Origin: Thamnaconus septentrionalis | Taxonomy: Eukaryota > Chordata > Actinopteri > Tetraodontiformes > Monacanthidae | Reading direction: 5' to 3' | Assembly (NCBI GenBank): GCA_009823395.1 | Contig: CM020503.1 | Span: 5,114,001-5,178,000 of the forward strand | DNA length: 64,000 nt | Part shown: positions 49,201-61,200 of the stretch, in pieces | Position numbering within the stretch: the first letter of the stretch is position 1 | Layout of the letters: each line of letters starts with the position of its first letter | Notes under the pieces: model-generated | The model's database searches: none | What the model was told of the DNA's origin: nothing | Seen by the model: the letters and a program-made list of their open reading frames with translations, nothing else | Translations under genes and position numbers: made by a program

Positions 49201-52200
49201 CAAGAAGCAATGCTATTGATGGCTCTTGGAAAAATAAAAATAGAACATCTACCATTTTTCTTTGTTCAATCTGCTGTGTATTTATTGGTATGAAGTAGGA
49301 CCTCTTTTTGACATTTTAGGATGTCCTCAGTTACAGTTGGTTTGACAGTGTGCAAAGATCTAAAAATAAATTACTGAGTCGGGTTCTAAGGAATAATTGA
49401 TTTGAGAATTGAAAACAGTTTTCTAATGTTGAACGATCTCTTTATTGCGGTTGTGCCAAACACAGTTAAGCTGTCTATTTAGTTAGTGTCCAAGCTTGTC
49501 ACTAATCAAGGAAAACGAAAAAAGAAGTTCATCAGGTGTATAGTTAAAGTCACCAGAATCTTATCACAATGGCACCATTGTGAAAGAGCAAAATAATGAG
49601 ATCTGTGACAGTAATTCACCCCGCCTCTTTCTGAATCTTCATGAAGGTACTTCCTCGACCCCTTGTCACACAGGAAGTGTCTCAGTTTTCTTAATGATTC
49701 AAATGAAATGAAAATAAAGACGAGATTGTTTGCTTGAGCGTTGGAATCAAGGTGAGCTGGCGGGGGCCGAGCCACGGTCTGCCCCACCAACACTTTGTAT
49801 CGAACGGCGAACCAGCCGTGATCATGTCAGGACGGGGCGTTGCCTTCTCAGAAATGTTATCATCTGTTAAGAATTTCCGAGGCGTTTCTTTATAACCTGT
49901 CAGCGGTGTTGTAAAAGAAGCATTCAATTCAGGTGTCACTTGGAAAAAAGTGCAAAAAAAATAGATAGTAGGTGACAAAAATAAGTTTATTGATTTAAAA
50001 CAAACAGCCTCTTAACTAAACTTTTCTTTCTCTGGCCATCACTGACAGTATCGTGTCTCCAATCAGAGTTGAAACCTGATCTTGAAAGTCATTTGATTTG
50101 TTTTTTTACTTCATTGTCACTCGTCATGATCTAAATCAGATTTATGGAGGTAAATCGCGAAAATGTGATTCATGCTAAATCATAAAGATTGCTGGACACT
50201 ACATGATTGCTGAATCATGTAGTGTTTTTTTGGTAGAGTTTTCCGAATCCCTCTGGGCTAGGACCTGCACACAAACGTGCACAGTATATGACCATGATGA
50301 GATGAGATTAGATTGTGTCAGGACTTAAAAATCCTCCAAAGTGAAAAGCCACCATGCTACGTCAGAACGTAGGAGATAAGATAAACGGATGAAACGCTGC
50401 CCTGTGATGTAATGAGCTTGGAAAACAAACAAGTTCAGGCAAGTAGATGTAAAAAATAAATACTTTCTATTGCCATGTCTTCCTTTCCTGTAGGTACTTT
50501 AGAGGGAATACGTGATTACTTTAAAGCTCCAATTTTATGAAGAATTCACTTCAATCATGTGATAGTAATATAAGGTCTCAGTTGTCAGTGAATTCCCATG
50601 AAATGACCCCTTTGTGATGTCATGAAGGATACCATTACGTCATCAATGCCCCTCCCAGGTGAGTGGCAACTCCAGCCACCAGATGTTTGTTCCATCTCGT
50701 GACAACTTAACATGTGGGGAGTCCAAGAAAACATCGGTTTTAGCACAAAGCTAAAACAGTGGGAGGCTGTGAACTCTGTATCTCTGTAAAATCTGGAAAC
50801 AATGTTTCAACAGGGGACCTTTAACACCACACCTATTTTTAAATGTAGCAAACACTTCCAAAGTGTCGCTGCTCTGGCTTCTTCACAACTTTGCTCCTGG
50901 TTCCGCCCCAGTCCAGCCACCTTTGCTGTGCATGTGACACATCTGTGACTCTCTGTAAAAGCTGCGTATAAATAGCAACTTGTGATAAGTTCAGTAGCAT
51001 TTACGATCCCTCCAGGCAGACTTTCACACCTTGTTAACGCCAAAGGTGGCACAGGCAGGTGTACCACGGCCCCTTTGAACCCCCCCAACCTCCCAACACC
51101 ACTGCCACCGCCTCGCCCCGCCCTGCTCTCTTCCAGCCCAGCGCTGGCTGTTGTTGGTGTTGTACAAACAGACCACCCCCCCTCCACCCCATCCAGCCAG
51201 CTGGAGCACAAAGGCAGCATTTACCAGTACGTTCTGGTGACCTTCAGAGGGCAATGTTGTTGTAGCTGGACGCAGCGGGCCCAGAGAGGCACGACTCTGT
51301 GTCAGCCGCTCGGGACGCCTGTTTAGGAGGAATGTCAGGTGTCGGGGTCAGGAGTGTGCGGGCCCTCAGGTGGAGCGTGCCGCCACGTGTGTCTGAGACC
51401 CGCAAGTGAAACTGGCAAAAGTGGAGCCCAACACCTGTGTTGTGTTGTGTTTTTTTTTTTCCGAAGGTGACGCTGTGTGAGTTGTTTCTCTTGTGCCCTT
51501 TTTCCCGCTGCCCCGGCAGTGACACTCTCCCCCATGTCCACATGTGATGTCACACACTGGTGTTGCAGGTTTCACCAGAAGCCCGTGCCCTGTAGTAAAC
51601 CGCGGGTCTAGATTTCGCCCCATTGTGATGGAGGTAGCACTATAAACTGCTTAGCTACAATTGTGTACTTGTGTTTACAGTATTGGCTCACTCCCCATTG
51701 TTTCCCATCATACGCCGCTATCGCTCTCGGACGCTGTCGCTGAATGGAGACTGTTCTGTATCTGGCTGCACAACACCAGAACGTTTCATAGAGATTACTT
51801 ATTGACAGCTGTTCAAATATTGGACGCAGATAAGTAGGCAGTAAAATATGGGCTTTAATACTGTGTGCAAGACAGTAAGAAGGACTGGCTTTAGACAGCA
51901 AAACAGCACCCTGTCTTGTTCTTGATATTTGTTCTGTTAATTAAAAAACTACACCATGCCTTCAGAATTATTTCAATTTTTCTTAAGTGCTCCTCTTTTC
52001 CCAGAAGATTAGGTTTTGTTGTGGTGTGAGGCCTTGACCACATGTGCAAAGATTTATTTGTGGGCTAGTTTTGTTTTTCATATTTCATTTCTTTCTCTAA
52101 ACATCTCCATACTCACATATTATAAATTCATCTTGCTCCAAGGCATATGTAGGTGACAGGTAATGCCAGCAGTGTGCCAAAGCAGTGGGTGGCGTTATAC

Positions 52201-55200
52201 CATCAAAGTGTAAGCTCCTAATTATTATTCATGTGTTGGGAGCTTGACTATAAGCAGACATAGTAAATGATCTGAAATGGCTATGTTGTAGCGGTAGAGG
52301 AATACTGCAAAATCAACTTTTTTTGTGTTGTGCCAAATCATATCAAATCAAGGAGGGAGATAATTTTCAGAAGGCAGAAAGCTTGAGAAGATCCTGCCTC
52401 TTAATTTAAGGGTGGGTGGAACCAGAGAAAAGGGAGAGTGCGGGGGCGTGGGGCAGTGGGTTATTCGAAACAGAGGGCAGAAAGAAAACATGACGAGCCT
52501 TTGCTCATTGGTCAACTATGAGGAGTAATCATAACAACGAGCATGCAAAGCTTTCTACAAGGGCACAGAGATAAACCAACAGCAAGCAGGAGAGCAGCTA
52601 TGGATAGCAAGGCAAGATAACGACACCTAATGGAAAAAGAAAACCCAACTGGACCAGATGGGGCTGGTGGGTGTCATTAAATAAGGGTGGGGACACATCA
52701 AGTGCACGTACTGCTGCTCAGCTGGACGACACAAACAAGGAAGGAATGTTCAAAAACTAAAACCATACACCATACACCATACACGTGACAGGGAAGATAA
52801 CAAACTGTAATATGGCCAGGAAGAATATAATAGCTAAACAATTAAGATGTGTTCACTGCCTTGTTAAATCTATTTTTAAACCAAACCGTATAGTAAAACG
52901 TGTGATTTGGCTGGAGATTGTGAGGTTGTCACAGTTACTTCCTTCAATATGTTTTTTTTGGAGAAATTTCTCAACAAAGTTAAACTTTTTTTCGGTAAAC
53001 AGGCATCAGGGTCACTGATACAAATTCACTTTTAATTTAATTCAATTTCTTATGAAAAAAAACAGATTTCAATTAAATATTAAAAGTAGCGGTTGTTGTC
53101 TTCACAGGGGTGGTTTTGATGGAGATTGCAGAGACCCACAAGAAGGTTCTCAGTGAGCTGGAGGAGAATGTAAGTCACTTCAAAATATATCTGGATGCTT
53201 TGTTATTATTATAACTGAAAAGAACATTGTATGTAGAACTCATCTACAATCTAAGCTAATGATGCTGATTATAGCTCATTTAAGACGTACGGACTCTGGG
53301 TTTTTCAGGCTATAGGTATAAGGAAGTCCTTCGAGACTGCAGGTTTTAAGAATGACCACCTGTCGGTCTTATGTGCCCTTTGCATTGACCTTTTGTCAAT
53401 GGTCTCATTTGCCTGTCCGTAATAACACGAAAGAACGCGACATAATGACGGCCCAAGAATATGATGCATCTGAACAATGAAAAGAGCTGCAATTATGCCA
53501 TTAAGATACTCAGGCCATTTGTCAGTTCACCCTTTCAGGCCAATGGAGGAAAAAAAATCGCTGTTCTTAGAATCACCCTGTGGCCATGATTGTTCTTTTC
53601 TTCTTTGTAAAGAGAAGCAAGTGGTGAACTTTCGACACTGTCTGTTCCAGACCTGTGATTTTTGTCTCGCATTAGCCCCATGGGCTGATTCCTATCGTTT
53701 TGAAACTGCTGCCACCGAAGGTAAAGGAAGTTTGACAGGAGTACAAAATTGTCACAGTGTCAACTTCTGACCATGCTACCATCTTGGGGTGGAAATTCTT
53801 CAGATAGCTTCTGAAAAAGGAAATTGAATTCAGTGGTTGCCTGTCCCAAGTTGCTTGCTTGTGTACTAAATATTGATGAAGTGCACATGCTCTCTTCTCG
53901 CTGAGACGTACACTGAAAAATGGGGTCCCAAAAAAGTTAGTATCAATAGACTCGTCACAGACTCAGTGAACTTAAAATTGCTGCCGTACATGTCAAAGTA
54001 CTCAATTGTCATTAGCCTGGTATGTAACTTTAGCATCCGCTAGCTGGCCAGCTAGCTAAGATGCTCACACATTAGTAGGGTGTTAATTTTGTGGTGGTGT
54101 GGGGTGGAGTGGAGCGCATTTAGTTTGTATCTCATAAAATAATCTGCATTGTCCGTATCTGTTTCCTCTTGTAAGTTGCAGCTATAAGATTTGGCAAAAC
54201 AGACTATTACTTATCACAGCAGTGTGCAATTTGGGACACAACAAAATGTGTGCACAACACAAGACAATTCAATACATACAAGTTTACTGCATTGAATAGT
54301 ACAGTTGTACTCAAAAGTTTGGGAAATGTGCCCAAGTTTCCACAAACTCTCTTATTATGCAAGGGGGGAAAGTTGTAAATCTTTAACCATAACAGGCTGA
54401 TAAGCCTTTCCCCTGCTGGGTGGAATCTTATCCTCTCAGAAAGCTATTATCATACATTCCACAGGGTCACTCCGCTCTTATCGTGACGCTACCACCGAGC
54501 CATGTGACTCAGCCGTGCAATGCTTTGAAGAACTTTGCGAAAGGAGTGTGATGGATGTTACCATGAAATTGAGGTGGGCGTTGCTTTTTTTGTGTGTCTC
54601 TTCACAGTTCAAGAGATTCCACCAAGAAGTTAATACGGAGCTGGAGAAGAAGACAGAGATGGATGTCAAGTACATGAATGTAAGAGAGTTTGTTTAATCT
54701 CTCGGAGCCATCAGTTTAAACATCCACAACCTCACCCTTCACCCGCGTGCTTTAGCAATAATCCAAATCATTTTCATGAGCACACAGCGAGAGGTTTGAC
54801 AAGCACGACTCTCAAAAACTTGATCCCCGCGTGTGTTATTTCAACTCGTGTGCACCTGCGGAATGTTTTCATTAAGCGTTACACACCCTCCGCCTGCCGC
54901 GTAAACCTCGTCTCTCCAATGTATGCAGGCCACCTTCAAGCGCTATCAGTCGGAGCACAAGATGAAGCAGGACTCGCTGGACCGCTCCAAGACGGACCTG
55001 AAGAAGCTGAGGAGGAAAAGCCAGGGCAAGAGCTCGTCCAAGTACGAGGTCAAGGAGAACGAGGTGAGACAGCTGGCATGCAGTCACCAAACACTACTGT
55101 ACTGCAGTTGTGTGAAATACTGCAAGATTTGGTACCAATCCATAACCAAGCAAATACAAGGCCACTATCACCAATACAAATACAGATTTATTTATTTTTT

Positions 55201-58200
55201 ACATTGTTAGGCGCGAGTGTCAGCAAATTTGCTAAATCTGAATCAATTTTAATTGTAGAAGATAATGAATAGAACATACATGTCCTTATTCCAAGTCATG
55301 GGCAACCATGTAGAACTTTAAGTGTTGTATATACAAATATCTAGATACAAATCGAAAAGTGTCGATCTCTTGCACTTGTATCGATCGATACCAATACCAA
55401 CATCAATTTTAACAATATTTAGCTTGATGAGCCCCGCCACTAATGTACTGTGCAGACGGCTTTCAGCTGCAGAATGCCTGTCGCTTGATGCCTGTGAAAG
55501 GAACGCAACAAGTGTACGATTTATGGGACAGGGTGAAGAGATGTGGGTCCCATAGTTTTGCGTCATTATCGCATGCCGCAACCACTGAGAAAGACAGGGA
55601 TTCAAAGCATGTGAGACACCTCATCAAAATAAAATTCCTGGTTTTGTTTTGCCTTTGGAGGTTGTCATTATATATGTAAGAGTGTATGATGATTGGCAAC
55701 AAGCATTCAGCACAATAAGACGTGTTGTTGTGTTTTCTACAGAAGTGACAGTGCAAACACGACCGCAGTGTAGGTTTTTGTTTATGTACACCTCGGTTGA
55801 GGAATTCAGCAGCAGGCAAACTCGCACTTTTACTGACAGGTACACACCTACATTGGAAAAAACATGTGGATTAATGCTCACATGTAAGTCTAGTCAGGCA
55901 CACATTCTCACGAGCTGACAGATTAGCTTGTTTTTTCTGCCTTAACTGATTTTCAAAATCCAGGCACAAACATTTTGAAGGGTGCTCTCAATATTTTTTG
56001 GGGACCAATTTTCAGGAAGCCACTAGGGAGAAAAACAGCATCCCTGTAGTGAAATCCAGGATTCTGTAGAGCTGTGATCATCTTAGTTTTACAAAATAAA
56101 ATGTGAGCGTCTGTCAAACCCATTGTTTTGCAACAGGGAGATCTTAAGGAGGTGCCACTGCCAAAAGAGAAGAATTGCACACTAGCTTTTAAAAGTCAGC
56201 AGTCGCTTTCATTCTCTTGTTCCGTTCATTCCGTTCTCCTCTGTTCTGTTGGGTAACGCATTCTTCAAATGTACTGCAGATCTTTGAGTATTTCCTGTCT
56301 GCCGCTTACCGTCTGTCCCATTACCTGGGGCTTTTAGGGATTTGTTTTGCAGAACTTGAAATTGATCGGTAAATCGATAACTGAACTTAAGTGGGCACTG
56401 TGAGGCCTCGGTTATAACTCATAACAGGGTGGCACTGCTTTGGAATCATCGCCTCTGTTTACAGCCTCATTCAGGGTGATAGATGGATGGTTGGATTGTT
56501 CTGAACATGTTGTGCAACTCAGAGGTTGTGACAGCGGTGTAGAAGGTTATGAACAGAGGGCTAAATAGACAGTTGGCTCCATATCTAATGTTTGGACAGT
56601 TAGTGGAAATAACCTAAATATTTGGTTTAATGTGATCCTCATCAGCAAGAACAGGAGACTGAATCATTGATGACTGAAGTTATTTCATCTTGCCATTCAG
56701 CATGAAGAACCCAATTTAAAGCTAATTAACACCACTGCACCAAGATCGCTTTATCTGTGAATTGCAAATATCACATTTCGTCCGCTTGTGTATTGACGAA
56801 GTCTGCCTTCAGGCAACAGATAATTATCACAGGAAATATTCAATCATGACACCACTATCGCAGCTATTGTAAAACAACAACAAAAAAGTGAGAAAGTTGG
56901 ACTTGAAATTATTTAAGAGGAGGAACTGAAAATTATCGTCAAAACTGCTGGGTTGACTTGGGTTGACCTGGGACATAATCATTCACCGCTGTCATCATTG
57001 CAACTCGTCAAAAGTACTAATGCATTTAAATAGGAATAAACTTTAGGATTGTGTCTGAAATAGTCCTCCTGTATTCATTCATCTCACACAAATCTGCACC
57101 CTTGTTATCCTCATGCAGTACGTGGCGACCATCTCGTCACGCCAGATGGACATGCAGAAGTTCATTGCCGATGGCTGCAGGGAGGCGCTGCTGGAGGAGA
57201 AGAGGCGTTTCTGCTTCCTGGCTGACAAACACTGCATGTTCTCCTACCAAATAAGCAACTTCCATGAAAAGGTGAGCTCAAAAAAAGGAAAGCAGCTCCC
57301 CTACCTCCACTAGTGGGCCTTCTTAAAAACACCTTGTGCGTGTGAATGTGTCTTTCCCCAGGCCAAAGAGATGTTGTCCCTGAAGCTTCCCACCTGGCAG
57401 GAAAAGTGCTGTGACATCAGCAAAGTGCCAGAGACGGTGATGAACATGATCGAGGGTCTGTCCAGCTCTCCGGAACCATCGCCGATGGTCGGGCGCCTCA
57501 ACGGGGTGAGTGGCAGAGGAGCCGCGACTCTATGGAACGCATCCTCCGCTGTCTCAAGATACACATCTGACTGTATCTGGACGACGGCATGCAGCGGAAA
57601 CTATTTTTCTTCAAGTGCTTTATCTCGTCACGCTGTTTGTGGTTTATCTTGTAAAATCTGGCCATTAACTGATGGAGGCTGTTGTGTGAGAAGCGGCTGG
57701 TGTTTATCATCTACTGGCCATCGGCCACAGGAAATCCTGCGCGTGCTCTCTGTTGTTAAAGTGCTAACTGGCCGCAGCTATTGTTGTTGGGCAGATTCTT
57801 TTTCCCCAGAATCTCCTGAAAACAGAGTATTTAGCCCTCTGTTTGCAGCCTCCTGCGAAATCATTCAAAAATCATTATTGGATCTTCTACATTGACTTTG
57901 AGGTGGTCTCAACACCTGGCTGAGGTTTTTGCTGCCTTGACAACTGTGTTGGCCCTGTGTGACATCACAAAGGGCCAGGGCCGAGTCAAATTTGAGCAGA
58001 ATTCTTGGACTTCTTCGTCTTTGTGCGCGCTCATTCTGTGTCTCGTCCGCTCCTCAGAGCTATTCGCAGCCCCTGGTGCCTCCTCCAGCCCCGCCGCTCA
58101 AAGCACAGATCAGTCCACTAGCCAACATGTTCAACCAAGAGCCCAAACTACCAATCACATTGCTGGACCACAACTCAGGTACGAGCATCCTACAGTCCAA

Positions 58201-61200
58201 AAAGTACGAGGTCGGCTGTCAGCGTTAGTGTGACACTGGAAGGCTGAAAAAAGGAGGAGGAAGACGCCATCTAGGTCAATTTCTAAAGTGTTTTTTCATC
58301 CTTTGCTGTTGGCAGACCAAGGGAGTCTCGGCGAGGGCACTCTGTCCCGCTCCACATCCAACTCGTCTGGTCTCAACATGGCCAGAAAGCCCCGTGTCAG
58401 GACCATCTTCCCCCACACGGCGGGCAACAACCCCACACTCCTGAGCTTCGAAGACGGTGACATCATCATCCTGCTCATCCAGGAAGAGAGGGATGGCTGG
58501 CTGTACGGCGAGCTGGAGAAGAACCAACAGTACGTTTCACATGAGGCTCGTTGATGCACCACCTCTGCCTGTTCAACCTGTTTATCTTGAAGCCATTCTT
58601 TCTCTTCTATTCTTTCTCTCAGGAAGAGTGCCAATTCATTTACCAATTTTCAAGTCCCCATATTACGACCACTGTTTACAGCATTTAGCCCTCTGTTTAC
58701 TGCCTCCTAAAAACTACATGTTTTAGCTTCTTGCTAAAAGTGCTAAAAGTGATTATATGGCATTATTCTCCTAAGACACGCTGTGTTTGTGGATATTTGG
58801 CCGCGCTAACACATCATGGCTAGAACACACAGGGAATGTCAGGTATGTGCAACATGACGGTCGTAAAGGCTGATCTAACCCCTTCTCATTCTTTCTTGTG
58901 CGCGCCGCTCCCAGCAACAGAGCGCAAACACACAAAAAATCGGTACATTTCACACACGACTGAAGATTATTACTGCTCTGTATTTGAAGAAATTTTATTT
59001 CCTTCATGTCATCTTGTCTGTTGTAATTTCTTCCTGTACAAACGTGTCCTGATGTGAAAAGTCTTGTTTGCGCAGACTAATCCTTAAAGTGGCCGCAGAG
59101 CTTCCATTGTACTTCTGCTCTAGTCCATCACTCTACTCATTCACTTCAGACTTGAAATGCAGCAGAAGGGATTACCAAGTACCAACAAAAGTCAAGTCAA
59201 ACATTTTCATGCAAATGGTGACTTGAAGTATTGACTCTAGGCAACCAAAAGGGTCATTTTTGAAATAACTGAAAGTTGCATAAGCTAAAGCTGCTGTATT
59301 TGGTGAACCAGCAAAACAAAGCTGCTGTCAGTGCAACGCTTGCTTGCAACAGTCGCTTGTTACCAGACCATGTGTTGGGCTGCACCAGGTGCCGGCGACA
59401 AGCAGCATAGTTTTTCTGCATGGAAGTAGAAGTGGCAACAATCTTGCTCTTCGCTTCTGAGAGAGAAACATAAATATGTGTACCAGTGTTTCAAACTCCA
59501 AATTGTTATTTCAGTAACGGTGTTCTCTGCCGTTCCCAAAGGCAATGAGGCTGCAGCACGTACTTTAGAGGTGGTACCGGATCAAAACTGTTTTAAAGGA
59601 AAAACTGAAATTTATTTTTCAATTTATTTTAAATTTAAAAAAAAAAAATCTCTCTTAAAAAAATACTCAAACATGTTGATTTGGATATCATCCAACCAGC
59701 TGTCAATCAGTCTTCAGTCAGAGCTACGACCATGACTGTTGCTCCACGGCGAGTGAGCAGCATGTCAGCGTTCTTCAACACGATCAGATTATTTTGTGAC
59801 TGTTTGTATGGGTGTGTGTGGGAATGTGAAGGGTCTTTGTGATTTTTCTAACTCTGCCCTGTGATTGTCTGTCACCAGGCGGGGCTGGTTTCCCTCATCT
59901 TACTGCAGGCCTCATTCTGATGCCCTCATATTAAACAGGTCAGAAATGTTTTCATTTTTTTTTATTTGCATTTGATTTTTTCCATTGATATTTGACAGCT
60001 GGCCGTCTCTGGGGGATGTTGTCTTTGCAGTAACTTGAGCACGCCGGTGCGTCGCTTGAGTATCGGCAGTCTGCCGGAGGAGGACCACGACCGGGAGCCT
60101 GTGCTGCTGCCGCCGCCTGATTACAGCGACGATGCTCCTCCCAGCCCGATCATCGCCTCCACACCCACACCGAAAAACATGGTCAGCACCCAACCCTTGA
60201 TCTTTTATGGTGATGGTCCTGATCTCGACTCACCTGGCTCACCAACCTGACGTCACTCATGCACTCTGTGTGTGCATATTAACCTGAAATACAAAGTAGT
60301 TGCCCCACGCACTTGCTATTAGGGAGTGATTCGAAGGATTTATGATTGATGATTCAGTTTAGTGAGCCAGGCGCGTCATTGTTAGCAGTAAAATTGAAAA
60401 GGTATCTAAATAACGATGCACACTAGTGTTTGATTTCTGTGGATTCAAGGGTTTCTTTTGGCATTTAGTTCTTCACTGTGAATCCATGCGGCTTTAAAGT
60501 TGATGGTTGGTGCAAATTTTCCAAATACTGTATTTTTCAGATTTTTCCATGCAAGCTGTTCTGTTTGTGCCAACAGCCTTTATGCCCTTTTTGCTGCTTG
60601 TGCCTTCACTTAGTTAGTTTCAGTATATTTTAATGATGTGTTGCCCATTAGAACAAACTCTGCTCTGCTTATCAAATCTTTCTTTGAATTTTAGGCCAAG
60701 TGAAACTATAGTAACAGGAATTAGGCAATTAAAAAAAGACTGATTGAAGAGTGATTGACTTGTTAACTTGTTAATAACTAAGCAAACTAGAAATTTAAGC
60801 TAGATCAATGCAAACTTATTCTACTTATTATTTTTAACTAATGTGTTTTTCCCAAACAATCTACAAAGATTTCAAAATGTCAGTATGATATTCAGAAATT
60901 AGAGCCAACCAGTTTCTGACTATTCAATCCAAGGAGTGCAGTACAGCATTTCGTCAACAAATATTATTTATGTCACTTTACTGAGTCATGATGGCTGACA
61001 CACTGGGAGTCATTATATGTTTCCTGATTGGATACTTCACTCACATTCGAGATTGTGTGATGAAAGCACAAAATCTTCCCAGTTTAACGTTGTGACTAAT
61101 CAAATCAATATTATCGAGACCTTTTGGCTGCGCGAGTCATTTACTCCACGCCCTTAAAACGGTCGTTAAAACACTCCCAAGTTTCTCCAACCAGTTTAAA

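Larger units (their letters stand above)
45558..53107. other. baiap2l1 intron 3 (7.5 kb), no nested gene seen
   Basis: The largest intron in the window. It contains three sites of the palindromic-core repeat (45973, 48973 and 50607), a perfect hairpin followed by a T run (50197), and a small 9 bp tandem repeat near 52763. Open frames up to about 137 codons occur, but none shows family features or splice context. Confidence 0.65.

Noticed and set aside
50807..51326. Overlapping frames of 114-137 codons in baiap2l1 intron 3
   Set aside because: A Pro/Gly-rich, GC-biased patch with frames open on both strands at once and no recognisable domain.
51543..51554. TGTGATGTCACA, a possible eighth palindromic-core site
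   Set aside because: Only the central 12 bases match and neither outer arm is present, so it could be chance.
57371..57895. 174-codon plus-strand frame through baiap2l1 exon 8
   Set aside because: The exon ends at the GTGAGT donor at 57505 and the next exon continues the family sequence; the rest is intron read-through.
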